DNA from: Opisthocomus hoazin
Lineage: Eukaryota; Chordata; Aves; Opisthocomiformes; Opisthocomidae
DNA: 64,000 nt
Reading direction: 5' to 3'
Assembly: GCF_030867145.1 (NCBI RefSeq)
Contig: NC_134442.1
Span: forward strand, 7,331,001-7,395,000
Shown: piece after piece, positions 22,435 to 39,081 of the stretch
How positions within the stretch are numbered: position 1 is the stretch's first letter
Layout of the letters: each line of letters starts with the position of its first letter
Notes under the pieces: model-generated
What the model was told of the DNA's origin: nothing
Database searches by the model: none
The model's input: only the letters and a program-made list of their open reading frames with translations
Translations under genes and position numbers: made by a program

Positions 22435-23084
22435 TGTAACCACAGTGATGGAATTAGTTAATCATAAAGCACGAACAATGCTGCTATGTCTCTTGTACAG
22501 CCCTACCCATCTGAACATTAGGTCTGGGAACAGAGGGTTTAGTCCCTAGGTAATCATTAACGTTAAACAATAATGGTGAAGGGGATTTTTTTAATAGAAA
22601 TAGCGTTACCAAATGATTGCAGGTGTATTTGTGGTACCTATCTATTGTGTGAATTAATTGAAGCAAAAAGTCATACATCTCTCCCCAAAGAAGGTAGTTT
22701 CAATTAAAACCAGCAGGTGCCTAGAACTGGTCAAGATGACCCGTGCCGCAGGGACAAGAGCCAGAAGAGGACTGAGTTTGCGCAGAAACTGTGATGAAGA
22801 GGATAAGCCTTCATCTTAGGACCCCCGACGACCACCACTAGGAGGCACTGCGCAAGTGCGGGTGGGAGGAGTGTATGAAAATGAACTGATTTGACTATGA
22901 AAGGAAGGGCTTATGTAATCAGATGAATATGTATATTTTGATCTATATAAACTGCACGGAAAGGGTATGGGGTATGCACGTTCGGCGGAATTATCCCCCG
23001 TGCATCCGACGTCGCAATAAAGAATGCCTGCCTTTTAACACTACATTGGTGTTACGAGGTTTTATTCCCGGATTTTCGGTGACA
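22435..23084 (+). repeat. 3' LTR of provirus 2
   Basis: Preceded by the polypurine tract and followed by acct. It carries GTTACGAGG like the other S-facing LTRs, but CCCCCGTGC where provirus 1 has CCCCCATGC. Confidence 0.92.
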
Positions 23085-23088
23085 ACCT

Positions 23089-25414
23089 CAGGGCAGACAC
23101 TGGACGGCAGCCACGTCCTGCCCCTCCTCACCACCCTGCAGGCTGCTGCGGGGTCGCTGGGGCTGCGCGGAGGGGATGTGGGGGAGCCGATGGCCCCAGG
23201 GCAAGCATCACCCCCACCCAGCCTTGTCCACCCCACCGCCACCCCGGCGGCCTCACCATCATGGAGACGGGGGGTTCCAGAACACGGGGACAGCTGGGGG
23301 GTGCAGAGGAGACAGAGAGCAGCGCTGCAAGGGGGGAGGAGGGGCCCTGGGCCTGGTCCAGGGGCTGCTCGGCCTCGGGGCAGGCCCCACAGGAGCCATG
23401 GTGAAGCTGGGCCTGGCTGCAATCGGGGCCCGCCTCCTTCCCATGTAGTCTTGGCCGGCAGAGGTCGGGAGGGCTGTCAGTCTCCTCCCCTGAGGTGCTG
23501 CTGCCTCTGATTGGCCCCCTTGTGGTCAGGCTGCTGGGTTACAGTGCCTGCCCTTCACCTGAGGGAATGACCTGCCATTGGCTGCCAGGGCTGTCACTCT
23601 GCCCAGATGCAATGCCCACCCGCCCCTGAGGTGCTGCTGCCTCTGATTGGACCCCAGGTGGTCAGGCTGCTGGGCTGCAGTGCCTGCCCTTCACCTGAAG
23701 TGATGACCTGCCATTGGCTGACAGTGCTGTCACTCTGCCCAGATGCAGTGCCCACCCTCCCCTGAGGTGACGCTGCCTCTGATTGGCCCCCTTTGCGTTC
23801 AGGCTGCCCCGCTGGGTGCCTGCCCTTCATTTGAAATGTGACCTCTGATTGGCTACCTGGGCTGTCGCTCTGCCATGGTGTGGGGCCCACCCTCCCCTGA
23901 GGTGCTGCTCTCCGCTATTGGCTGCCTGAGGGCCCGCTCTCCCCTCCGCCGGTGCCTGCCCTGCTCCCAGGCGATGTGGTGATGAACTCCACAGGGTGGG
24001 CTGGGTGCTCGCGGTGACCCTGTGGGCACGGCAGAGCAGGGAGCTTCGGCTGGGGAGGGAGCGGCAGCCATCGCCCCGTCCAACCGCCCGCCCTGCAGGG
24101 CTGGCCCGGCCTGACAGCAGAGCATGGAGGGCACTGCCCAAAGGGCTCCTGGGCACGGACAGGCCGGGGGCACCGACCGCCTCTCAGGCAGCCTGTCCCA
24201 GCGCCCGGCCGCCCTCTCGGTGCAGAAACGGATCCTTGAGCCCAGCTGAACCCGCCCTGACGCAGCTCTGGGCCGTTCCCACGCATCCTGTCCCTGGACC
24301 CCAGCAGCAGAGCTCAGCACCTCCCTCTCACGTCCCCTCCTGGGGAAGCTGTGGAGAGCGGTGAAGTGGGACAGGGAAATACGCGGCTGTGGGCAAGAAC
24401 AGACAGGTTGGGGCCCCAAAAATGAGGATTTTGGCCCTGAAAATGAGGCTTTGCAGGTGAGGACTCTGGACTGAGGCACAGGGAACCTTCCCCCGGCTCA
24501 GGGCAAGGGTGCGCCAGCCCAGAGCACGCAGGAGGTGGCCACCTCTGCACCGCGGCACGAGTGGCGACTCGCCGGCTTGGCAGGGCGCGGGGCCTTTCCA
24601 TGCCCGGGGGTGCCTGGGGAGGGGGCAGGCTGCCTAAAGCGTCTCCCCTCCTCCTCCCCTCCAGGTCTCTGTGCTCCAGCGGGGCAGCTGGGGCTCTGCT
24701 GTAAGGACACCCGGGGTCAGCATGCGCTGTGGTGCCTTGGGCTGCTGGGAAGGGATGGCATTGGGATGCTCCCCGGGCAACCCTGCTTCCCCCGGGGGCT
24801 GCCATTTCCCTTTTTCCCACCCAGCTGCCAGGCAGCCATGCTGCTGTCGGAGGGGCAGGCTCTGCTCCAGGCCCCGGCTGAGGTGAGGCTGACACTGCCC
24901 TACCAAAGCCCTCCTGCTACACAGCTGTGGGATTCTGGGAGAAGGTGAGCACACAGGGTGTGTGCAAAGCAGTAACATTTGAGCACCTGCTTCTTGTCAG
25001 CATCCACACCTTCCCGAGCTCACACTCCTTCTGTCTCCTCCTCTGGTGATATTTCCACATTTCTTCTCTCAGTCTAGGTTTCTCCTGGAGAAGAGAGGCT
25101 GTACAATATGTTGGAAATACCTGTGGTCGCGCCACCCCTACACAAAGAAAAACTTTTTCTTCACGATTCAGGAGCTTAGCCCAGACGTATCAAGCACATT
25201 ACCCAGGACTAGGAGCCAGGAGATTCCAGAAGCTGAGTTTCAGCTCTAGAGAAGAGTTGTTTTGTGATCTGGGATGACCCCACCTTCCTCCATCACTTTC
25301 TCTGTTGGCCAAATGACCAGTGAAACGCCGGCCTGCCTGAGGTGAAGCTGAAGGACTTGTTTCTCTTGGTAAGGGCTTGGGCTGGCAGAAGTCACTCTGT
25401 GCCTGCCAAACAAG
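23089..25414. repeat. S block, copy 2
   Basis: Contains seven ATTGG boxes between 23490 and 23930, the last monomers being more diverged than in copy 1. The rest matches the first S block. It joins acrosin intron 3 sequence at about 25415. Confidence 0.75.
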
Positions 25415-25432
25415 TCCCTTTTGGGAACTCAC

Positions 25433-25590
25433 CTCTTGCAGTCGTGGAACCCCAGCCACTGACGTAGCAGCTTCTCAGCTGCGACACTCTCAGCCAGGCG
25501 TCGGGCACACAGGCAAGCTGCACGTAGTAGCCGCACTGGACAGGCTGGTCCAATTCCAGCAAGGCAATGTCGTTCCTGTTCGTGATGTTG
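25433..25590 (-). pseudogene. Acrosin exon 3 fragment (3' part)
   Basis: 158 bp covering the 3' part of exon 3, ending at its normal donor, and including the catalytic Asp codon region. At 25590/25591 it is fused to the 3' flank of the next acrosin copy (compare 29786 onward). The same junction recurs at 51072/51073, so both fragments descend from one deletion. Confidence 0.88.
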
Positions 25591-26018
25591 TCCCCAGAAT
25601 GACCCCAGCTCTTCCTTCAGATATTGCTGAAGTCTGGCCACCTCTCACACCATTCCCCCTTAACTTCTGGTGACATCTGGCTCTTCCTCATGGCACTGTA
25701 ACTCCTGCCAGCTTTCTTTCATATTTCCAATTAGCAGATGCTTCAACCAGGTCCTAATCATCATCCCCAGAGTTGTCTGCATGCCACATCATTATTTTGC
25801 GTCCTCTTTCTAGCCTCAATGTGCCAGTCTTCTTCATGCCATGGTGGCTCTGAGCACGCTCCTGTCTGACCAGCCATGGTGCCAGCCCTGCTGAGCGACT
25901 CTTGCCCTTTGTGCCCTCCTTGACTGCCTGCAGCCTCATTTTGCCGGGCGTGGAAATGCTTGCCTTGCGCACGAGAGTGAATTGGACTCAGGCACGGTTA
26001 ACTGTGAAACCTGGCAAC

Positions 26019-28528
<2,510 letters not shown>

Positions 28529-28561
28529 CAGATGGAGCACGCTCCACGCTGGCTCTGTCTG

Positions 28562-29785
28562 CCACCGCAACGCCCTCTAACAGGCTCCGTGTCCTTGCTG
28601 TCTACCAGCTACATTGCTCTTCTGGGCCAACACAGGTGCGGGCAGTCGCACTGCCTGCTATGCGTGGCCACAGACGTGCAATTGGAAGCAGCATGGCTTC
28701 ATAGGCACTAGAAGATGTCCCCAAACAAACCGCACTCCACGCTGCTTTGGTTTTCAAAAATTGACCTGAAGGTGGTGCCCGATATCTGCTTAGAGCAGGC
28801 AGAAGATGGCCTTGGAGAATGTAACTTGTCTTCTGTGGATACTCTGTGATGCCAGCAGCAGATTTTTGCAGGTGGTTAAGAGGGAATGGTGTGAGAGGTG
28901 GGCACACTTCAGCAATATGTGAAGGAAGAGCTGGGGTCATTCTGAGGAGAGCACTCTGGCAGAGACAGCTTTGCTTGTTTGGCTGAGCCCTGTCCCTAAT
29001 CACCACAGCCCCCAAACAGGTAGTGCAGAGGGGACGTGCCTAGGTGGGAAGCAGCTCGGGGTATGCGTGGTCAAGCACCTCCAAGTCCTTCCTGACTCCA
29101 GCAGGTGGAGATGTGGCCGGTGGTTGGCAGGCCTGGTCCTCTTGTAAGGTCTGTGAATGCTGGGGCTGATCAGTCAGGTAGGCTGCAGCCACATGCCACC
29201 CACGGGACTGAAAAGGTCTCTGTCCTCTTGCTCGAGAGCTAGGCCAGCTTCAGGTTCGCTAGTGAACTGCGCACGCACACAGCGCTCCCACCAGGAGCTG
29301 GCCCGAGACACTCGGTCTTTCCAACTGCGGGGTCCCTATGACCTGTGTTCCCTTCTGCCATCGCCAGCAGCCAGGCCGCTAGACCCACCCCTCTAGCAGG
29401 TACAGAGCGGGGCCACACAGAAAAGGATGTGGAATGGCTCTCAAGAAGAAGGTCGGACAGGCTGTGGGGAGTAGGGACAGGGTTCAGCCAAACAAGCAAA
29501 GCAACCGGCACTTTGCTTATGCTCAAGCACGAGCTTCTTGAGCCCCCCTGCTCTCCATTTTCCACACTTATTCATCCCCCTCGACTTCCTTGGCTCCTCA
29601 CTTTCTCTGCCCTTGTCTCCTCCCAATCAAGGGACCTAGCCCCGCCTACTAGTCCCCCTTGCTCCCAGGTCTGTCACATCTGGGAACAGATTGGGTCTTT
29701 CAGGGGCTGTTAGCTAGGTCATCTTGGCCTTGCGTGGCATTACTGCAGTGGTTTCCTGGCTACAGCTGTCCCTGCCAGAGTCCTC
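28562..29785. other. Spacer between two acrosin copies
   Basis: Starts where this copy leaves the shared acrosin 5' flank (after TCTGTC at about 28554-28559), so it probably shows the flank as it was before M2 was joined there. It occurs once in the window. A segment at about 28850-28970 is a diverged inverted copy of about 29765-29875, indicating a dispersed repeat in both orientations. No convincing gene is visible; frames on both strands across the repeat look accidental. Confidence 0.55.
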
Positions 29786-30213
29786 TCCCCAGAATGACCC
29801 CGGCTCTTCCTTCAGATATTGCTGAAGTCTGGCCACCTCTCACACCATTCCCCCTTAACTTCTGGTGACATCTGGCTCTTCCTCATGGCACTGTAACTCC
29901 TGCCAGCTTTCTTTCATCTTTCCATTTAGCAAAGGCTTCAACCAGGTCCTAATCATCATCCCCAGAGTTGTCTGCATGTCACATCATTATTTTGCATCCT
30001 CTTTCTAGCCTCAATGTGCCAGTCTTCTTCATGCCACGGTGGCTCTGAGCACGCTCCTGTCTGACCAGGCATGGTGTCAGCCCTGCTGAGCGACTCTTGC
30101 CCTTTGTGCCCTCCTTGACTGCCTGCAGCCTCATTTTGCCGGGCGTGGAAATCCTTGCCTTGCGCACGAGAGTGAATTGGACTCAGGCACGGTTAACTGT
30201 GAAACCTGGCAAC

Positions 30214-33128
<2,915 letters not shown>

Positions 33129-33153
33129 CAGATGGAGCACGCTCCACGCTGGC

Positions 33154-33194
33154 TCTGTCATTGCCAAGGGACGGGGTGGGGGTGGCGCTTGGTC
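33154..33194 (+). repeat. 41-bp inverted repeat, left arm (block 3)
   Basis: Pairs with 37065-37105. It lies directly after the shortened acrosin 5' flank. Confidence 0.88.
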
Positions 33195-33400
33195 ATTCTC
33201 GAGTGTTTAGTTTTCTAAGGTATTTTGTTTTATAATATGTTGCATGTAGATTACTGTATGTAGAGTATGCATTGCTCTGTACAGTACGTATTGTGTAGTT
33301 TGTATTGTTTTGCAGCCATTGTGGGTATTGTGGGTATGGTAGGTATGGGACTGCGCTATACAGTTTATTATTGTCTGTATTATATTGTACCCCGAACGGG

Positions 33401-33947
33401 ATGGACCTTTTCCAGAACCACCCAATGCTCCTGCAGACCCTGCAGCCCTGGGTCCAGCAGGAGCTGGAGCAGATCTTTGACAACAGGGGGTTGGAGTCAG
33501 CCATGGTGGAAGACACCATCATGGCCATGTTGACCAAGATGCCCCCGACCCCGCTGCCTCCTGAGGAGGGTCTCTGCCTCCCCCGGCAGCCCTGCGAGAT
33601 CCGGCACGGACGAGCTCCTCGGCACCTCATGCGCCGCTGTTGGTGGGCACCTGGCAGCTGCCCCGCTGCTCCCGCTGCCATCCCCACGGAGCAAGAAGAG
33701 CCCCAGGAGGAGCCTGGGGAGGCTGTGCCCAGGCCCTCCACTACCAGCTGGGGCAGGGAACGCCCCCGGGGGGCCACGGCCACCCCCAAAGAGGAGCACC
33801 AGCAGCTCCGAGGACTCTCCAGCCAACAAGAGGCCAGCACCACACCAGGGACCCTGGAGGGGCCCTCGCCAGATGGCCGAACCAGGACTGGGCCACCAGC
33901 TGCAGCACACGCTGGCCCTCAAGGGCTCCCAGATCCCATTAGCCAAA
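33401..33947 (+). pseudogene. TOPORS-like pseudogene, copy 2
   Basis: Here the ATG is present (MDLFQNHPMLLQTLQPWVQQ), and the first frame stays open to 34060 without a stop. The basic C-terminal part (KRSTSSSEDSPANKR) again lies in another frame, which ends at a TAA inside the AATAAA. The frame change indicates an indel relative to the presumed parent gene. Family identity is tentative, as for the copy at 416. Confidence 0.5.
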
Positions 33948-34121
33948 TAAAAGAATCGCATGCAAATGACAGAAAAAGTCTCAGTGTTACCAACAGCGCA
34001 GATGGCTTTGCTGTCCTCACCCTTTTTAGCTTTTCTTTTACAGGGAGGGGTGGGATGTGAACGCTGAGGGGTCCTTCTGCGCGTGCCAGGCACTATTTTG
34101 TTGTTCTCCCCCAAGGCAAGT

Positions 34122-37100
34122 GCTGCCCAGCTCCAGGCCTGCAGCTCTGCACTGGTCCCGGGGCAGATGTCTCCAGCCCGGGGGTCTCCAGGGCCAGCCC
34201 GTGCCCCATCGCTCAGCACCCCACGCCTGTCCCCCTCTTCCCGCACCCTCTGCCCCCACGTCTCGGGGCGCTGCTCCCCGACCAGCCTGCACTGCTGGGC
34301 GCAGCCTCGCGACGGTGGCACCCAAAACCCTGCTCCTGCACAGAGTCACGACGTGGTGCTGCTCTCTGCACCAGCCCAGGGTCGCACCCTGCCCCAGCAG
34401 AGCCCCAACAAGTGCAGCCAGGGGAAGCGCAGAGTCCTGGCCCTGGGGAGGTCACTACCAATAGAGCTTTGGATCCTAAAAAGATGCTTTCTGCTCTGAA
34501 AGTGAGGGTTTAAACCCTAACAAGGGAACGGTGTGCCCTAAGAAAGTCTATGGCTAATAAAAGACAGCTTTGGACCCAAAAAAATGAGGATTTCCGCCCT
34601 GCAAATAAGGCTCTGGGATCTAAAATGGATGGAGAGTGTCTACAAATGACGCTTTGGGCCCTGCAAAGGAGGGGAACCTCTTGGTTCCTCTGTTGCCCCA
34701 TAAAACGAAACACTCCAGTGCAGGCCTAGAGCTGTAAGAGGGGTTTGGCCCTAGAAGTGAGACTTTGGACTCTCCAAAAAAGAGTTTGGGCCTGAAGCAT
34801 GGGGCGTTGGGACGTGAAAATAAGGCTTTGGAAATGAAAATGAGATGCTGAACCCTCGAATCAGGACTTTTGCCCTCACATGATGTTTTGGTGCCAAAAG
34901 CTAGGGCTCTGTATGCTAAAAACAGGTCTTTGGAGCCTCCAAATGAGGCTTCGGTCATTAAACAAGTGAGGCTTTGTACCCAAAATGAGCAGTTTGGATG
35001 CTAAAATGAGGCTTTGGACCCTCCAGCTTGCCGACTGGATCCTCTAAATTAGGCTATGGATCCAGATAATGAGGCTTTGGTGCCATGAAAGGAGACTTTA
35101 GACCCTACAAATAAGGCTTTGGACTCTAAAAAGGAGCCCTTTGACACTCAAATCAGACTTTGGGCCTTCAAGAGAATGCTTTGGTCCCTTAAAAGGAGTC
35201 TGTGAATTGTAAAAGCGAAGCTTGCAACTTATCAATGAGGGTTTGACCCTGCAAAGGAGGGTTTGGACCCTAAAAAAAGGCTTTGTGCCCTCCAGATGGT
35301 GCTATCACCATCGACCTCTTGTAGGACAGAAAGAGGTCTAGTGAGGCAGCAGTTGCGTCCCACTGTGCAGGCTTTGAGCCAGCCCTGGGGACTCAGCTGA
35401 CCAGCAGGTTGTCACTGGAGGACACTGGGGCTGCAAGGGTACGCATTTCCCAGCCATCACTTAGCTGCAGGGAGATCTGCTTTGACGGCCCCAGGCCAGA
35501 AGGACACGCACTGCACAGGCGGGCATTCACAGAGGCGTCTCTTGGACTTGCCAGGGCAGGAATCACCGAGGGCAGAGGACAACAGCCCAAGAGCAGGGAA
35601 GTGCTGGCCTGTTTTTCAAGCCAAGGCGGCAAATTCACCTGCAGGGGCTCTCCTGAGCAGCGGCACAAGTGCCAGCTGGCTGAAAGCATGCACAGCTCGC
35701 TCAAGGGCTGGGCTGAGTGCTTCGTGCCCCACTAACGCAGGGCAAAAACAAAGCGTGCTCACCTCGCCTGAACGAGCGGCTGCAGAGCTGTCACTCCCCG
35801 GGTCCAGGCGGGATCTCCACGTGTGCCCTGGGACACCCACGGGTGCGTACGCTGGAGCCGCACACTTCCCATGCCTGGTGACGGAGGGCTCCACGCACGC
35901 CGGAGGAGCTGGAGAGCAGCAAGGCAGACGCTCAGTGCCCTCAGCACCAGGGCCGAGCCCTGCTCTCGCAGCAGGACGGGGCAGAGCCATCTCCCCGTTC
36001 CCCTGGGCAGCTGTCCCCAGCGCTCCACAGGAAAACTGCCAGGGCGGTGTGTTAGGGGTTGGAAGGGACCTCTGTGGGTCATCGCGTGGGCAGCGGTGTG
36101 CAGAGCAACGGCGGGCTGAGGGCAGCCGAGGCAGGAGAGCAGCCTTGCGCTCAGTGGGACCAGGCTGCTCTCTGCTCTGCCACCAAAGCTAAGACTTTGG
36201 AAAGTCAAAATGATGCTTTGGATGCTAGAAATATAGCTCTGGAGCCTAAAAAGAGGCTTTCTGCCTCCAAAATGAGAGTTAGGACCCTCAAAATGGAACT
36301 GTGGGCCCTAAAAGAAGGTTGTGAGTGATAAAAGACAGGTTTGGGTACCATAAATGAGGGCTTCAGCCCTGAAAATGGGGCTCTGGGCACTCCAAAGGAT
36401 AGGCTAGATGCTACAAGGGACGCTTTAGACCCTGAAAAGGAGGGGAACGACTTGGTTCCTCCATGGCCTCCAGAAATGGAGATTTCGTCCCAAATAGAGG
36501 GCTCTGGGCACTCCAGTGGAGGCTTTCAGGTGTAAAAGAGGGCTTGGGACCCTTCAAAGTAGAGTTTAGACCCGCCAAAGGATGGCTTGGGGCTTAAGAA
36601 TGCAACATTGGGCCCTGAAAATGGGGCTTTGGAAATTACATTGAGGCATTGAACCCTGAACTTCTGATGGTTTTAAGCCCTGAAGTGATGCTTTGGGTTT
36701 GAAAATCAGGGCTTTGTACTGTTGAAATGGGATTTTAGACCCTCAGAATGAAGCTTGGGACATCAAACAAACAAGGCTTCTAAGTCTAAAGGAGCAGTTT
36801 TGATTCTACATGGAGGCTTTGGCTCCTGAAAAGCAGGGTTTTGAAGATAAAGATGAGGGTTGAGACCTCAAATGGAGACTTTGGACCCTATAAACAATGC
36901 TTTGGACTCTGAAAAGGAGGCTCTGCACCTTCAAAATGATGCTATGAGCCCTGGGTTTGGAACTTAGAAATGAGGGTTTGTACCCTGAAAAGGAGGCTTT
37001 GGGTCCTAAAAAGAAGGCATTAAAACCTACAATAAAAGTTTGGACACTAAAGATGAGTCCTGGAGACCAAGCGCCACCCCCACCCCGTCCCTTGGCAATG

Positions 37101-37370
37101 ACAGACTCACAGCTGAGGATGGTGGCCCTCTTGCAGGGGCGGGCGCTGGCGGCGGCGGGGCAGAGAGCGGTGCAGAGGAGGTGCAGGCGGCCTCGCTGTC
37201 GCAGCCCTCGTGGAGGCAGCGGCAGGTCTGGCCCCGTCTCAGCAGGGCGGGCAGCGTCAGGAAGGAGATGATGTGCAGGAGCTGTGGGGATGGGGGAGAG
37301 CATCAGCCCTGGGACGCCCCTGCTTCGGGGGGCAGACCCCAGCCCCACATCCCCCCCGTCCTCGCCACCT
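34122..37370. repeat. R block, copy 3
   Basis: 21-bp fields at about 34465-35300 and 36189-37058; right inverted-repeat arm at 37065-37105. It shares variants with copy 2 (for example TTTGGGTACC near 36342). Confidence 0.85.
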
Positions 37371-38019
37371 TGTAACCACAGTGATGGAATTAGTTAATCA
37401 TAAAGCACGAACAATGCTGCTATGTCTCTTGTACAGCCCTACCCATCTGAACATTAGGTCTGGGAACAGAGGGTTTAGTCCCTAGGTAATCATTAACGTT
37501 AAACAATAATGGTGAAGGGGATTTTTTTAATAGAAATAGCGTTACCAAATGATTGCAGGTGTATTTGTGGTACCTATCTATTGTGTGAATTAATTGAAGC
37601 AAAAAGTCATACATCTCCCCCCAAAGAAGGTAGTTTCAATTAAAACCAGCAGGTGCCTAGAACTGGTCAAGACGACCCGTGCCGCAGGGACAAGAGCCAG
37701 AAGAGGACTGAGTTTGCGCAGAAACTGTGATGAAGAGGATAAGCCTTCATCTTAGGACCCCTGACGACCACCACTAGGAGGCACTGCGCAAGTGCGGGTG
37801 GGAGGAGTGTATGAAAATGAACTGATTTGACTATGAAAGAAAGGGCTTATGTAATCAGATGAATATGTATATTTTGATCTATATAAACTGCACGGAAAGG
37901 GTATGGGGTATGCACGTTCGGCGGAATTATCCCCCGTGCATCCGACGTCGCAATAAAGAATGCTGCCTTTTAACACTACATTGGTGTGACGAGGTTTTAT
38001 TCCCGGATTTTCGGTGACA
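37371..38019 (+). repeat. First LTR of the double provirus
   Basis: 649 bp with the same one-base deletion as the 5' LTR of provirus 2. Confidence 0.92.
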
Positions 38020-38435
38020 GTTTCTGGTGACCCAGATGGGACCCTGCTTGTGAATACCGACGGATCCGCGGGATCACGGGACCTCCAGCCGGCATCGAGG
38101 GATTCTCGAGGAGAACCTCTGATCCCCGGACCGAAGGATTCCAAGTAAGTCCCCTGGAATTTAATTAAGGCATTCTTTAGGTATAATATACGCTTGCTCG
38201 TAAATCGTGGTGAAAACCTCGTAGAGTTGGGCTGAAAGGTACCTTTGTGGAAAGTCTCTGCTCGGTGAAAGCCGGTGGAGCGGGGCCCAAGGGGGAGGTC
38301 TTCAACAGGGGGTTGAAGTCTCCAGGATCTCAGCAGGGGGCTGGGATCCCAAAAGGGAGCTCCAACAAGGGTTGGGGTCCCTCTGATTAGTGTTTGTGAT
38401 ATAGTGCACAATCACTACCACTGGTCATTTGAAGG

Positions 38436-38912
38436 ATGGGCACCTTTCCGAGTAAAAGACCCATGCCAAGGGACACGCCTTTGGGATGTATTTTAAAGCA
38501 CTGGAAAGAACTGGGGGGGGGCCCTTTAACTCGGAAGCAGTTAATTGAGTATTGTAATCATCGGTGGCCGTTATATACTCTAGATGACGGGGAGAAGTGG
38601 CCGGAGGATGGGACACTGTGTTATAATACCATTTTGCAATTAATGTTGTTTTGTAAAAGGGAAAATAAATAGAAAAAAATGACATATGTAGATTTGTTTT
38701 TCTCGTTAAGAAATCATTCGAAATGGCAAAGGCAGTGTAGGATACATCCGCGCGGTTCTATGGTAATGGCTTTAAAGAAAGGAAACTGCGAAAAGGGTTC
38801 AAAGAAATGTTGCGTCGCTTGTAGTGTTGGCAAAGAGTGTTTGAAATATGAGCCTGAGGAGGATGATGTTGAATTAATAGTGGCACCGCATCGGAGATGG
38901 GGGGATAATTAG
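38436..38912 (+). pseudogene. gag matrix remnant, first internal region
   Basis: Same interrupted matrix frame as the other copies. The G run near 39010-39023 is longer than in the neighbouring copy, so the downstream frame register differs. Confidence 0.87.
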
Positions 38913-39081
38913 GAAGAGGAATCCGAGATCGTTAGCCCTTCCACCTCCCCTCTGGGGGAGGGTGCGAGAGGATTTAGCCCGGTTTCGGGAAGGACACAGG
39001 GAAGGACGGGGCGGGGGGGGGGGGTACCAGAATCGGCTTCTCCCCTCCAAGCCCCTCTCTGAAAAGACAGAGAATGAGGAA

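Larger units (their letters stand above)
17093..23084 (+). mobile_element. Class I endogenous retrovirus, provirus 2
   Basis: Same insertion as provirus 1, carried by duplication: identical target site (acct at 17089-17092 and 23085-23088), identical internal deletions and stops. LTRs are 17093-17741 (649 bp, one base deleted near the poly(A) signal) and 22435-23084 (650 bp). The primer-binding site at 17747-17764 reads TGGTGACCC, one base different from provirus 1. Internal parts are listed separately. Confidence 0.93.

Noticed and set aside
28602-29015. 137-codon minus-strand frame in the spacer
   Set aside because: It overlaps the inverted dispersed repeat; the similar peptide on the plus strand near 29800 reflects that repeat, not a gene.
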